From NCBI RefSeq assembly GCF_041260665.1, contig NZ_JBGCCT010000014.1, forward strand, positions 1 through 64,000: DNA of 64,000 nt. The letters are read 5' to 3'. The notes beneath the pieces are model-generated. The model saw only the letters and a list, made by a program, of their open reading frames with translations. It made no database searches and was not told the origin of the DNA. Both the position numbers and the translations under genes were made by a program. Below, in pieces: positions 26,009 through 35,357 of the stretch. This DNA comes from Catenulispora sp. GP43 (lineage in GTDB: Bacteria > Actinomycetota > Actinomycetes > Streptomycetales > Catenulisporaceae). The stretch's first letter is position 1; each line of letters opens with the position of its first letter.

Positions 26009-26159
26009 GGCTCTCCTTCCCTGAATTCTGATGATTCGGTCCTGAGTAGAACCTTTGTTACGGAAACCTGCCCTGTTGGCCGGTGCTCGTCGCACAGCGG
26101 CTGTCGACTCCACTCCCTCGGGTTCCACATCGAGGTAGTTCGGCGCAACCAGCGCGGGC

Positions 26160-26565
26160 TCAGGGCCAGCGCTGATAGTCGCCTCCGTTGTCGGGCAACA
26201 TGTACACCTCCCCGGAGGCGCTACTGTCCAGAACCAGCCCGGTGGCGACATTGACGAGCCTGAACCCCGGCGCCGGATCGCCCATCCAGGACACCCGTCA
26301 CTTTCGGTAGTCGCCGCCGTTGCAGGGCAGGGCGTAGGCGTTGCCCGCGGTTCCGGCGATCCATGGCGATGATGTGTTGTTGCCGTCCAGGCACCAGCCG
26401 TAGGTGGTCGAATAGCTGAGCGTCCCATCCTGGTTGTCCAGCGCGAACCACGTTTGTCCGGTGGAATAGCCGGTGACCACGGCCGCCGCCTGCCGCCGCA
26501 CCGACCGCCAGAACCATCGCAGAGCTCTGCATGAAACTTCTCAAACGCTTCATGAATCCGAGCAT
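26160..26565 (-). pseudogene. Secreted ricin-B-type lectin gene with frameshift and in-frame TGA
   Basis: The start MLGFMKRLRSFMQSSAMVLA is a signal peptide; at about 26490 one extra base shifts the frame. In the new frame TWFALDNQDGTLSYSTTYGW and then AYALPCNGGDYRK are read, then TGA (26298-26300), and without shift RVSWMGDPAPGFRLVNVATG and EVYMLPDNGGDYQRWP to the stop at 26160. The repeated NGGDYxxW is the QxW-like signature of a beta-trefoil carbohydrate binder, so the TGA most likely replaces the Trp codon of the first repeat. Two lesions make this a pseudogene unless they are sequencing errors. Confidence 0.75.
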
Positions 26566-26929
26566 CGTCCACGCCTCGTCGCGGCGGTAGACCAGGTACT
26601 TGATTTGTACCGGGGTTTGAACCGCTCATGGCGCCCCGAGCGTTGTGTGATCAGGTGGAAAGGACACGGCGGCGCGTATCGCATGCGCCGTCGGCTTGAA
26701 CTGATCGGGTACCGGGGTCCGGGTCGTCACGACCAGGACCTCGGCATCGCGGAGCGCGGGCTCACCCAGGGGCTGATTGCGTGCGGACTTCAGTACACGC
26801 AGGGGATGCCGTTCTGCGAGCTGGCATCCACCGCCGCGCCGCTGCTCAGGCCGCCACCAGAGGTGCTTGCCCCCGACGTGCTCGCGCCGGTCGGCGTGCT
26901 TGTCGACGCGTTCGTGGGGCCGCCGCTCG
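26566..26929. other. Non-coding stretch
   Basis: Open frames cross this region but none has a start signal, codon bias and recognisable domain together. The stretch separates the lectin remnant from the LCP/LuxR debris; it appears to be decayed sequence. Confidence 0.45.
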
Positions 26930-27085
26930 GGTGCTCTCGGTGAGTTTCGACTGCTTGAAGTCGTTGCCGACGGTGACCACGATGCTATTCGCCTTCAGCG
27001 CGCTGTCGGCGGTCGGCACCGTGCCGGTACCCATCGCGGCGGCGATCTTTTTCGTCTCGTCCTGTCCGCCGGTTTTGTCCATAAT
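26930..27085 (-). pseudogene. Possible C-terminal fragment of a LytR-CpsA-Psr type protein
   Basis: The minus strand encodes DKTGGQDETKKIAAAMGTG then TVPTADSALKANSIVVTVGND and FKQS, which looks like the tail of a LytR_C domain (the part where strands alternate with DSxLKANSxxVTVGxDF). Codon bias is good over these fifty codons and lost outside them. There is no start or upstream catalytic domain. It abuts the LuxR-ATPase fragment in a different frame, implying a rearrangement junction near 27085-27115. Confidence 0.45.
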
Positions 27086-27109
27086 GAACGCGGAGAGCCT
27101 CAGCGCAGC

Positions 27110-28047
27110 TCTGGTAAACGGCTGCACGTTCGAGGGGGTGTTGAAAAGCGACCGTGTTGTCGGTGACGGTGATCAGGCTCGCTTCCTCGGCAGGCCGCAG
27201 GTCCTCGGCGACCGCGCGTTGGGCTCGGCCTACGGCCAGGACTTCACCGCGGTCGTCGGTGAGGCTTGCGGCCAGCAAAAGGGTCCGTGTCGTCGAAGAC
27301 AGCCGCCTCGCGGCTCCGGCGAACGCCTCGAGCAGCCGGGCGGACAGCGGTGTGGCGTCCGCCGTGACCGGCGCGTAGCCAGACTTGCCGAGTACGGCCG
27401 GGAGTTCGAGCAGGGCCAGCGGGTTGCCCTGGGCCAGGGCCAGGGGCCGATAGCGGATCTCTGTCGGAGTGTTCGCCACGTCGAGCATCACGGCCGCCGC
27501 CGCGGGAGCCAGCGGCGCGAGGTGTAGTTCCGGCAGGCCTACCGGTGCGGGACCGCGGGTGGCCATGATCAGCGCCACGCTCTCGGTGTCCAGGCGTCGC
27601 GCGGCGAAGGCGAGCGCGTCCAGCGAGGGCCGGTCCAGCCAGTGGGCGTCGTCGACCAGACACAGTAGAGGCCCCGCCTCGGCGGCCTCGGACAGAAGCG
27701 AGAGGATGGCCAGGCCGATGAGCATCCGATCCAGTGTGTCGGCCGTCTCGGCGAGGCCGAGCGCGCCCTCCAGCGCACGCCTCTGCAGGGCCGGCAGTGC
27801 CGGGAGGTGTCCGGCGATCGGCCGTATGAGCAGGTTCAGGCCCGCGAATGTCAGGTCGCTTTCCGGCTCTACGCCTGCGCGGCGGATCACACGGAAGCCC
27901 TCTGCCTTTCTCAGCCGCGGCTTCCGGAAGCACTGTCTTGCCGATGCCGGGGCCGCCGGTGAGAGTCAGCACCCGGCTGAACCCACCTCGGACAGCGACG
28001 AGCACGCTGTCCAGCGCCGACAGTTCCGATTCCCGTCCGTAAATCAC
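27110..28047 (-). pseudogene. LuxR-family AAA ATPase regulator, frameshifted and truncated
   Basis: From GTG 28047 the frame reads MIYGRESELSALDSVLVAVR and the Walker A motif LTGGPGIGKTVL. Near 27905 similarity jumps by one base to a second frame with RRAGVEPESDLTFAGLNLLI, the Walker B region PLLCLVDDAHWLDRPSLDAL and AALAxDRGEVL-like segments. It stops matching at EERAAVYQS-type sequence near 27115, before the tetratricopeptide and LuxR HTH regions of the usual 900-residue protein. The gene is dead twice over: one frameshift and loss of about two thirds. Confidence 0.8.
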
Positions 28048-28145
28048 GGTGTCGGATTACCTATGGCTGACTGATTCTTCATACGGCCCTTCTTCATAGC
28101 CTGACTGCCAGAAAGCCCGGTGATCGCCGAGAGAGGGGCAGCACC

Positions 28146-28424
28146 ATGAGTGACAAATACGAGACAGTGAGAAGCTACATAGCGGTGTGGAACGACCCCG
28201 ATCCGGTTACGCGGCGCGAGACCATGCAGAACCAGTTTCCCGACTGCGTGATCGCGCTATGCAGCACGGTGGACGCGCACCACAACGTGGCACGGTTCAA
28301 ATGGCAACTGGGCCTGGCCGACGGGGAGCCGATGATCGTCGGGTTCGACGTGATGGTGCTGGCGGCAGACGGCCGGATCCGGGACGTCCACGGCTTCCTG
28401 GACAAGATCTCCGCCGATATCTGA
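28146..28424 (+). CDS. Short SnoaL-like (NTF2-fold) protein, possibly internally deleted
   Basis: A 92-residue protein. The start MSDKYETVRSYIAVWNDPDP and the end HHNVARFKWQLGLADGEPMI, GFDVMVLAADGRIRDVHGFL are typical of SnoaL-like proteins of about 120 residues, but the middle, where AxLFxxDA and the first strand should be, is only QNQFPDCVIALCSTVDA. An internal loss of about 25 codons in frame is likely. GAGAGGGG precedes the ATG. It may be a shortened but expressed protein; ligand binding is doubtful. Confidence 0.6.
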   Translation: MSDKYETVRSYIAVWNDPDPVTRRETMQNQFPDCVIALCSTVDAHHNVARFKWQLGLADGEPMIVGFDVMVLAADGRIRDVHGFLDKISADI

Positions 28425-28438
28425 CTCTGTGATTGTCC

Positions 28439-28476
28439 TGTCGGGGCTCTCGCGACCGGCTGCGAGAGCCCCGACA
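28439..28476. terminator. Bidirectional terminator hairpin
   Basis: TGTCGGGGCTCTCGC (28439-28453) pairs perfectly with GCGAGAGCCCCGACA (28462-28476) around an 8-base loop. It lies between the convergent SnoaL-like and hydrolase genes. Confidence 0.85.
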
Positions 28477-28505
28477 CCGTGTGCCGCCGTCCGGGACCGC
28501 GGCTG

Positions 28506-29327
28506 TCAGCCTTTGATGAATCCGAGGATCTCGCCGTTCACCTCGGCCTGGTGCGTGAGGTAGAGGCCGTGGCCGGCGTCCTCGTACTCCCGCAGCACCG
28601 CGTGCGGCGCGAGCTTGACCGCCTGGCGGCTGGCGATGTGGATCGGGATCGACTGGTCCGGGACGCCGTGCAGCAGCAGGGTCGGCACCGTGAGGGCCGC
28701 GACGTCGGCTCGGAAGTCGGTGGTGAAGGTCAGGCGCTGGACCTCCAGTGCCGCGTACGGCGCAGCCGACATGCACCGTTGAAGCTCGGCGTCGATCATG
28801 GCTTGCGAGGTACCGGGCCGCAGGTGGGTGGCGAAATAGCCCTGGGCGCGGTCGGCGAACCATTGCGGCCGGTCGGTGCGTAGCTGCCGCAGCGATTCCT
28901 TTAGTGCGGCTTCCGGCACGCCGACCGGGTTGTCGTCGGTACGCAGCATGAACGGAATCGCCGGGGCGAGCAGGGCTATGCGCGCCACGCGCTCCGAGCC
29001 GTGCCGGCTGAGGTAGCGCACGGTCTCACCACCGCCGGCCGAGTGCGCGACGATGGTGGTATCGCGCAGATCCAGCAGGTTCAGCAGGGCGGCCAGGTCG
29101 TCGGCGCGGGTGTCTGCGTCGTAGCCGCCGCTCGGCCGGTCCGAGCGGCCGTGGCCGCGGCGGTCCGGCAGGATGCAGCGGTATCCGTGCTCCAGGAAGA
29201 ATTGCACCTGGTACTCCCACATGTCGCCGTTCAGTGACCACCCGGCGACGAACACGATCGGTGATCCGGTGCCGTAGTCCTGGTAGGCCAGGGTCGTACC
29301 GTCCACAGGGCTCTGGTAGGTAGGCAT
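28506..29327 (-). CDS. Alpha/beta hydrolase (chloroperoxidase/arylesterase-like)
   Basis: A 273-residue alpha/beta hydrolase close to the non-haem chloroperoxidase group: PIVFVAGWSLNGDMWEYQ, then DRRGHGRSDRPSGGYD, nucleophile elbow in VAHSAGGGE, acid Asp in GVPDQSIPI and His in DAGHGLYLTH. AAGGAG precedes ATG 29327. It is the third gene of a minus-strand operon (HxlR regulator, NAD(P)-binding protein, hydrolase; gaps 45 and 28 bp). Such enzymes hydrolyse aryl esters and perhydrolyse acetate in vitro; the true substrate is unknown. Confidence 0.9.
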   Translation of the reverse strand: MPTYQSPVDGTTLAYQDYGTGSPIVFVAGWSLNGDMWEYQVQFFLEHGYRCILPDRRGHGRSDRPSGGYDADTRADDLAALLNLLDLRDTTIVAHSAGGGETVRYLSRHGSERVARIALLAPAIPFMLRTDDNPVGVPEAALKESLRQLRTDRPQWFADRAQGYFATHLRPGTSQAMIDAELQRCMSAAPYAALEVQRLTFTTDFRADVAALTVPTLLLHGVPDQSIPIHIASRQAVKLAPHAVLREYEDAGHGLYLTHQAEVNGEILGFIKG

Positions 29328-29355
29328 AACGGTTGTTCTCCTTGAGTTCCGTCTT

Positions 29356-30210
29356 TCAGACGCGGGCGAACGCCACGGCGTGGTCCGCGGCCCAGGCCGC
29401 GAAGCTTCGGGGTGCGGTGCCGGTGATGTCGGCGACGGTGTCGCGCACCTGCGACTCGTCGAGGTTCCCTTCGGCGTAGAAGTCGAGGAAGGCCTCGATG
29501 TACCGCTGCGGTACGCCGTCGCCGGCCATTGACTCGCGCGCCTGCTCGGCGCTGAGCCCCACGAAGTGCAGCGGCCGGTCCAGGACACCGGCCAGGATCG
29601 CCACCTGGTCGCGGGGGAGCAGCGCCTCCGGGCCGGTCGGCAGCAGTACCTCGCCGACATACCGGTCCGGGTCGGCGATCACCGCGGCGATCACGGCGGC
29701 CAAATCCGCCGGGTCCAGGCAGGCGGTGGCCACGGTCGGGAAGGGCAGGGCCACGGTGTCGCCGTCGCGGACCTGCCCGGCCCAGCGCAGTGCGTTCGTC
29801 ATGAACGCCGAGGGCCGGACCACGGTGTACGGCAGCTTCGACTCCGCCGCGGCCTGCTCGCTGCGCACCATGTACGCCGTGACGGCATTGGACATGTCCC
29901 CACTGCCGGCCGACACCCCCGACAACTGCACGACATACCCGACACCCGCATCACGCGCGGCCGCGTACAGCCCGGGCATGTCCGCGTAACCGGGCAACAA
30001 GAACAACGCCTGCCCGCCGACCAATGCGGAAGCCAGAGTCGCGGGCTCGTTCAGGTCGGCGACGACGGTCTGGACACTCGCCGTGAACCCCGCCGCGTCC
30101 GCCCCGGAACGGACCACCGCTCGCACCGGCGCACCCGCCGACACCAGAGCAGACACCAGGGCATCGCCGACGTTGCCCGTCGCCCCGGTCACCACAGTCA
30201 GATCGCTCAT
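29356..30210 (-). CDS. NAD(P)-binding protein, NmrA/atypical SDR family
   Basis: A 284-residue atypical SDR: TVVTGATGNVGDALVSAL at residues 4-21 binds NAD(P); LNEPATLASALVGGQALFLL and VVQLSGVSAGSGD follow, and the active-site YxxxK is not kept, as usual for NmrA-like proteins (YMVRSEQAAAESKLPYTVVR lies at that place). These proteins act as NADP sensors, quinone reductases or isomerases. It sits between an HxlR regulator and an alpha/beta hydrolase on one transcript. AGGTGG lies before ATG 30210; an upstream in-frame Met three codons earlier is less well placed. Confidence 0.87.
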   Translation of the reverse strand: MSDLTVVTGATGNVGDALVSALVSAGAPVRAVVRSGADAAGFTASVQTVVADLNEPATLASALVGGQALFLLPGYADMPGLYAAARDAGVGYVVQLSGVSAGSGDMSNAVTAYMVRSEQAAAESKLPYTVVRPSAFMTNALRWAGQVRDGDTVALPFPTVATACLDPADLAAVIAAVIADPDRYVGEVLLPTGPEALLPRDQVAILAGVLDRPLHFVGLSAEQARESMAGDGVPQRYIEAFLDFYAEGNLDESQVRDTVADITGTAPRSFAAWAADHAVAFARV

Positions 30211-30255
30211 TGGTTCCACCTTTCAGTCGAATCTCGGAAAGTCGCAGGATGCTGA

Positions 30256-30954
30256 TCATCGAGACACTGGCGCGGCAGTCGCCGCCGCGTGCCGGAACCA
30301 GCCGAAGAAGTCGGCGACCGGACCCGGAAGGCCCGTCAGCCGCAGCGTCCCGGTGCGGCAGGCACCGGCCACGGTCGCTTCGCCGTCGACGATCTGCCGC
30401 AGCGCCGACAGATCAGCGACGACGCGCACATCCGGATCCAGGGTCGGCCGCACAGCGCAGACGCCGCTACCGTCGGGCCTGAGCACGAGCCAGGCGGGAG
30501 CTTCTGACTCGCCGTCCACGGTGAATTCGACGACCACGGTCACGGGGGGCGTCTCGGCGCGCACAAGCTGACGCAACCGCCACAGCAACCAGCCCAGGTC
30601 GGCCCGAGGAACGCGGGACGAGTCCAGAACCCAGTCTTGGGCCCAGTAGCCGAGGCAGTCGATCAGCGGTCTGAGCGCGGCCCCGGCCGGAGTCAGGAGA
30701 TAGGTGGGTCTGTCATCGGCGCCCACCACCCGTTCCACCAGGCCGGCAGCACGCATACGGCGCAGCCGTGCGGACAGCAGGCTCCTGTTGATCTCCGGAA
30801 CGGCGCGGTGGATGTCGTTGAAACGTGTCTCGCCGAGCAGCATTTCGCGCAGTACCAGGAGCGTCCAACGGTCGCCCAGCACTTCGACACCGGCGGAGAC
30901 CGCCGACCGGTGCCCCATTTCCGTGTCCACCGATGACTCCCCCCTGTCGGACAT
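30256..30954 (-). CDS. HxlR family winged-helix regulator with SCP2-like C-terminal domain
   Basis: A 232-residue protein. Residues about 20-110 are an HxlR domain (VEVLGDRWTLLVLREMLLGE, then TRFNDIHRAVPEINRSLLSA, RMRAAGLVERVV). The C-terminal hundred residues (VTVVVEFTVDGESEAPAWLV, later GACRTGTLRLTGLPGPVADF) resemble an SCP2 sterol-carrier fold that could sense a lipid-like ligand. It heads the operon and is divergent from a TetR gene with the inverted repeat at 30980-31003 between them. Start could also be 30918 (MGHRSAV). Confidence 0.87.
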   Translation of the reverse strand: MSDRGESSVDTEMGHRSAVSAGVEVLGDRWTLLVLREMLLGETRFNDIHRAVPEINRSLLSARLRRMRAAGLVERVVGADDRPTYLLTPAGAALRPLIDCLGYWAQDWVLDSSRVPRADLGWLLWRLRQLVRAETPPVTVVVEFTVDGESEAPAWLVLRPDGSGVCAVRPTLDPDVRVVADLSALRQIVDGEATVAGACRTGTLRLTGLPGPVADFFGWFRHAAATAAPVSR

Positions 30955-30979
30955 GGGTTGACCGGCTCAGCCTCGCAGA

Positions 30980-31003
30980 AAATCTTGTACTGGGTCAAGA
31001 TTT
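30980..31003. promoter_or_regulatory. Inverted repeat in the HxlR/TetR divergent promoter
   Basis: AAATCTTG (30980-30987) and CAAGATTT (30996-31003) are perfect 8-bp arms around 8 bp. It is AT-rich against its surroundings and lies 26 bp before the HxlR start and 53 bp before the TetR start; either regulator may own it. Confidence 0.6.
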
Positions 31004-31056
31004 GTATCGAGGCAAATTTTGGCTCCCGTGCAGAATTCGCTGATACTGTCCTCGGC

Positions 31057-31719
31057 ATGGCCGACACCTACCGCGGACACCCGGCCCCGGGGCTGCGCGC
31101 ACGCAAGAGGCAGCAGACCGAGACCAAGCTGTGGACCACGGCGATCAGGCTGTTCCTCGACCGTGGATTCGACCAGGTCTCCGTCGCGGACATCGCCGCC
31201 GCGACCGAGTTGTCCAGGGTGACTGTCTTCAACTACTTCCCGACCAAGGAAGACCTCGTCTTCGGGCCGATCGATGTGCATCTGGACGAGCCGGCACGTG
31301 CAGTACGCGAACGGCCCGTCGGCAGCTCAGCGCTCGACGCTCTACGAGACCGCTTCCTCGCCGGACTCGACCGCTTCGACCCGGTGACCGGTCTGAACGA
31401 TGCCGAAAACGTGGTGAACGTGGTCGGGCTCATCCGCCAGACACCAGCTTTGTTCCAACGGTCCCTGTTCCTGACCGCCCAGATGCGTGATCGGCTGGCC
31501 GCCGAGCTTGTCGCGGAGGCACCCGATGACGACCCGCTGACCGCCGCGCTCGCCGCCGCCCAATTCATCGCGGTGGCACAGTGCCTCGCCACAGACAACC
31601 AAACACGCGTCCTGGCCGGGGAACGGGCGATCGACGTGCTGCCCGATGCCCGGCGCAAAGCGATCGCCGCATACGACCAGGTCGAGCATGGGCTGAAGAA
31701 CTACCGCATCCGCCACTGA
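31057..31719 (+). CDS. TetR/AcrR family transcriptional regulator
   Basis: A 220-residue regulator. HTH at about residues 15-60: LRARKRQQTETKLWTTAIRL, FLDRGFDQVSVADIAAATEL, VTVFNYFPTKEDLVF; the FNYFPTKE segment is diagnostic. The helical C-terminal domain (TetR_C_17-like, LRDRFLAGLDRFDPV ... AAAQFIAVAQCLA) binds the effector. It is divergent from the HxlR-headed operon; the two regulators probably share the operator between them. Confidence 0.9.
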   Translation: MADTYRGHPAPGLRARKRQQTETKLWTTAIRLFLDRGFDQVSVADIAAATELSRVTVFNYFPTKEDLVFGPIDVHLDEPARAVRERPVGSSALDALRDRFLAGLDRFDPVTGLNDAENVVNVVGLIRQTPALFQRSLFLTAQMRDRLAAELVAEAPDDDPLTAALAAAQFIAVAQCLATDNQTRVLAGERAIDVLPDARRKAIAAYDQVEHGLKNYRIRH

Positions 31720-31888
31720 TGTGCACAGACCTACTTCAGGCCAGGCTGCCTCTGCCGTCGACGGTGACCACGGAGCCTGTGAACCGCACCGGGTTCGTGC
31801 CGTGCGCTTCCGTTTGACAGTCAGGTCAGAGGACGGCGCTGACCTGGCTGTCAAAGCCGTAGTCATGGTCTAGACCCGGGGCGCTTCA

Positions 31889-32284
31889 CTGATCAGCATG
31901 ATGGTCGGCATCGGCGCCACTACGGCTGCGGTGGGGGCGCTGACTGGAATCGGGTCTATCGGAAGTGCGCTGGTCTTCCGGGGGAGCGGGATTGCGGGAC
32001 AGATCTTGCCTGGAGTGACGACGGCGGCAGGGCTATTCTGCGCGGCGGCGATTGGGGTGGCGTGCGGACTGGGGCTTGTGCGGGAGGCCACTGCCGCTGC
32101 GGCACTAGCCGTGGCCACTTTCGAGCTACGCCACGTACTGGGCCTGCGAATCCTCGACGCGCGTTGGTGGTCGGATCGGATCGGATCGGATCGGCTCGGA
32201 CGAGCTGTCCGCACTGGTGAAGCTGGGGACATGCGATGCCACGGATCGGCGGGTAACGCCGAGCCGCCAGGCCAGTCAAGGTGA
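31889..32284 (+). pseudogene. MgtC/SapB family membrane protein fragment, copy 1
   Basis: From ATG 31898 the frame reads VGALTGIGSIGSALVFRGSG, then GVTTAAGLFCAAAIGVACGL and an EATAAAALAVATFEL helix, the core of an MgtC/SapB protein (GIGFLGAG, GLTTAAxLW, AAIGxxxG). The N-terminal helices are missing and the tail after WWSDRI is disordered. About 300 bp (31889-32165 and further) is almost identical to 41858-42160. At 32171-32200 the five-base unit TCGGA is repeated, expanded relative to the second copy. Confidence 0.75.
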
Positions 32285-32370
32285 AGTGGCGAGCGTGGGG
32301 CGTAGGCCGGAGTCAGGTCCGTCCTGTAGTACTCCTGAAGCCCGGTCACTCCGTCTGACGTGCTGGTTCA

Positions 32371-32640
<270 letters not shown>

Positions 32641-32724
32641 GCAGGCGTTATTGAACCCCGCCGGGGTGATGACACCGGCAGGGACGAGGGGGTCGTTCGG
32701 CTCTGGGGCGGACGGCAGGCTCAA

Positions 32725-34596
32725 TCAGCGTGCGTGCACTTCGAGGAAGGTGCGCACCGCAGACTCCAGCGCGCCTTCGATCCAGGCCGGCTTGAGGCTG
32801 GTGTGCTCGCCCGCGAAGTGCACCCGGCCCTCGGCCGTGCGCGTAGCCGGGTGCAGTTCGTGCAGCTGGCCGGGCGTCACGACGACGGCCTCGCCGAGGG
32901 CGTAGCGGGCCCTGGCCCAGGACTGGGTGGCACCGACACCGGTGAACTCGGTGTAGACCTGCCTTCCGTAGATACGAGCCATATCGTCCAGAGCGAGTGT
33001 GTAGCGTTCGCCCGGAGTCAGGGAGTCCCAGCGCATCGCGTCGTCCGACCAGCAGTAGGCCGCGAGCACCACGCCGCCGCGGGATCCCTGGGGTGCGTGC
33101 GAGGGGAAGTAGGTGAAGCGGCTCGGGTAGTCCGAGATGTTGCCGCCGCCGGTGAAGCCGCCAGGGCCGCCCTCCCAGAAGCGTGTCTTGAACTCGAGGA
33201 GCACCTTGGTCGCGCAGTCGTAGTGGAGTTCCTCCACCGCGCGCCGCTTGGGGTAGGACATCAGCGGCTCGAACTGGCAGAAGCGAAGGGCGCTGAAGGG
33301 GACAGCGATGATGGCGTAGTCGCCGTGGAAGGTCTCGACCGGGCCGATTGGCGCGCCGTCGCAGGAGTCTTCACTCCCCGACTCGGCGGTGGTCTCGATC
33401 GTCACTCCGCGCCCGTCCTGGACAAGCTTGGTCATCCTGCGGTTGGTGCGGATCAGGTCCTTCAGCGGGGCCGCGAGGGCGTCGGTGAGGGAGGCGGTCC
33501 CGTTCTCGAACTCCCAGTACCGGCTTGTCGGGTTGATCAGCGCGTGGTCGAACAAGGTCGGGATCAGCGAGTAGTGCAGGCGCGAGGTGAGGTTCTCCAC
33601 GGTGCCGACGGCCTGCAGCCGGGCCGTGTCCCAGCCCTGGTTCTCGACGAGGTAGCGCTGAGTGGAGTAGCCGTCGAAGTCACGCAGGAGTTGCGTCCAG
33701 CCGGCCAGCTGTGTCGCGATCGGGGTGGTGCCGGACACGAGCACGGGAGCGAACGCCGTGTTCGCCGCGGCCGTGGTCGTGGTGGCCAGATCCGTGCCGA
33801 ACAGGCTGTTGAACGCGCTCGGATTCTGCGCGTACGCCTTCCGGGTCCGGGTCAGGCCGTTCGAGGTGATCAGGGACTGTCCGGTGGGCGGCGGCGCGCT
33901 GAACGGGGCCCCACCCGGTCCGTTGGTCCATGTCTCGCCGGTGAACGAGGTGTACGTCACCGGCGGGATCCGGCCGGTGGACACGGCACCGGGGGCGACG
34001 TCGGCGTTGTAGAACAGGCGGCGGGTCAGGCCGAGCTTGTCGCCGAGCGCGAGGACGAGCGGGTGCGCGTCCGGCAGGCGCATGGCGCCGGCCTCGGCGT
34101 GCAGGTGCGGGTCGGAGAAGATGCCGCGGAAGGTCTTGATCCGCCCGCCGACCCGGTTGCCGTTGGCCTCCAGGATCACCACGTCGTGCCCGGCGGCGGT
34201 GAGCAGGCGCGCCGCGGTCAGCCCGGCCGCACCGGCCCCGACGACCAGCACCCGCTTGCGCGCGGTCGGCGCGGGCAGCCGGCCGTCGATCAGGATCTTG
34301 AGGTAGTCGAGCTTGAGGTCGCTCTGTTCGTCGTCGCTGACCAGCAGGACCTTGCGGGCCAGGTCCCGGGACGTCGCTTCGTCGCCGCCGCCGGGGTAGT
34401 CGGTCCGCGGCGCGGCCGCGGCGGCGTCGGAAGCGGGCAGGCCGAAGGCAGTGGCCACGGGCAGGCCCAGCGTGGCGGCGGCCGCACCCCCGACCAGCGC
34501 GCGCCGCGTCAGGCCGGTGTTCCCGGACGGGTCGGCGCCTTCGGGAAGTTCGGCATTTTCAGGCAGGCCGAATCGATTCGACATCCTGTTCTTCAC
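32725..34596 (-). CDS. Tat-exported flavin monoamine oxidase / L-amino acid oxidase
   Basis: A 623-residue FAD amine oxidase. A Tat signal ([15 protein letters not shown], twin Arg at about 31-32) precedes the FAD Rossmann motif [18 protein letters not shown] (about 116-131) and the [15 protein letters not shown] segment; substrate-domain and C-terminal FAD motif ([20 protein letters not shown]) are intact. Extracellular members of this type deaminate L-amino acids with release of H2O2. GTG 34596 is used; ATG 34584 is an alternative. It stands alone between mobile debris and a gene-poor stretch. Confidence 0.92.
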   Translation of the reverse strand: MKNRMSNRFGLPENAELPEGADPSGNTGLTRRALVGGAAAATLGLPVATAFGLPASDAAAAAPRTDYPGGGDEATSRDLARKVLLVSDDEQSDLKLDYLKILIDGRLPAPTARKRVLVVGAGAAGLTAARLLTAAGHDVVILEANGNRVGGRIKTFRGIFSDPHLHAEAGAMRLPDAHPLVLALGDKLGLTRRLFYNADVAPGAVSTGRIPPVTYTSFTGETWTNGPGGAPFSAPPPTGQSLITSNGLTRTRKAYAQNPSAFNSLFGTDLATTTTAAANTAFAPVLVSGTTPIATQLAGWTQLLRDFDGYSTQRYLVENQGWDTARLQAVGTVENLTSRLHYSLIPTLFDHALINPTSRYWEFENGTASLTDALAAPLKDLIRTNRRMTKLVQDGRGVTIETTAESGSEDSCDGAPIGPVETFHGDYAIIAVPFSALRFCQFEPLMSYPKRRAVEELHYDCATKVLLEFKTRFWEGGPGGFTGGGNISDYPSRFTYFPSHAPQGSRGGVVLAAYCWSDDAMRWDSLTPGERYTLALDDMARIYGRQVYTEFTGVGATQSWARARYALGEAVVVTPGQLHELHPATRTAEGRVHFAGEHTSLKPAWIEGALESAVRTFLEVHAR

Positions 34597-35357
34597 GGTG
34601 TTCTTCTCTCTGTTCTCTGTTAGCGCAGACTGATTCCGAGGACGTACGTGCGTTGCACTACTGCGGCGAGTAGCGCGCCCGTCGCGCTCTCGATCGCCCC
34701 AGCGCCAGGAAGCCGGTCGGCAGGGCGAACTCGGGTGTTAGTCCGCCGCCGATCGTGGACATCATCGGATGCGGCCCAGCACCCTGGCCTCGGATCGGAG
34801 CCGTCCGCTGCTTTCATTTCTGTCCAAAGCCGCCGAGCCGCGCCAACGCGGTGGGGAGCACTATCGCTGACCCGGTCAGCACGGTGATGGCCAGGCTCGC
34901 GGTACGACTGATGGCGTGCGGGTGTCCTGGCTCGGGGATGTAGGGGATGTACGGCGACGTTGGCGCTGATGCGCGCGGGCGCGAGGGGGTAGTGGTGGCC
35001 GGTGCCGGTGCAGCTCGCGGGAACTGCTGAAGACCGGCTTCTGAAAGCAGGCGCTGAAGTATCGCCGCCACTTCTCCGCCCTGGGATTAGTATGCGGCGG
35101 CCTCGTCCATCGCAGCCATCTGCGCAACCGTAGTTTGCGATGGCGCGGCGCCTGCGGGATCGAACGCAGCTCGGGCCGGCGTGGCGCCCGGTACGGGGGA
35201 GTGGACGACACGTCCTCTGTACCCGCCGCGAAGTGCAGTTCCTTCGAGGCCGACCGGCCCGGCGACGGCTTCTGAGCCGGAGCCTCGGGCGGGAGTGTTG
35301 GATCATGTTCACCACGCCGCGTCATGGAGGCCATGTCGGGGCGACAGCATCGGGCGC
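34597..35357. other. Gene-poor stretch
   Basis: Apart from the weak small frame at 34814-35071 there is no gene here. Codon bias is poor in all frames. The promoters of the amine oxidase (minus) and of the secreted protein at 35358 (plus) must be here, but no clear boxes were found. Confidence 0.5.
34814..35071 (-). CDS. Possible small one-helix membrane protein
   Basis: An 85-residue frame beginning MAAILQRLLSEAGLQQF, with a proline-rich middle and one hydrophobic helix (ASLAITVLTGSAIVLPTALA) at the end. No ribosome site and no recognised family. It may be chance. Confidence 0.22.
   Translation of the reverse strand: MAAILQRLLSEAGLQQFPRAAPAPATTTPSRPRASAPTSPYIPYIPEPGHPHAISRTASLAITVLTGSAIVLPTALARLGGFGQK

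Noticed and set aside
28146-30954. Considered whether the window contains a biosynthetic gene cluster core
   Set aside because: No polyketide synthase, peptide synthetase, terpene synthase or lanthipeptide enzymes seen; the oxidoreductases and hydrolases are generic.
32734-34623. A 629-codon plus-strand frame opposite the amine oxidase
   Set aside because: Antisense of a gene with a Tat signal, FAD motif and complete domain structure.
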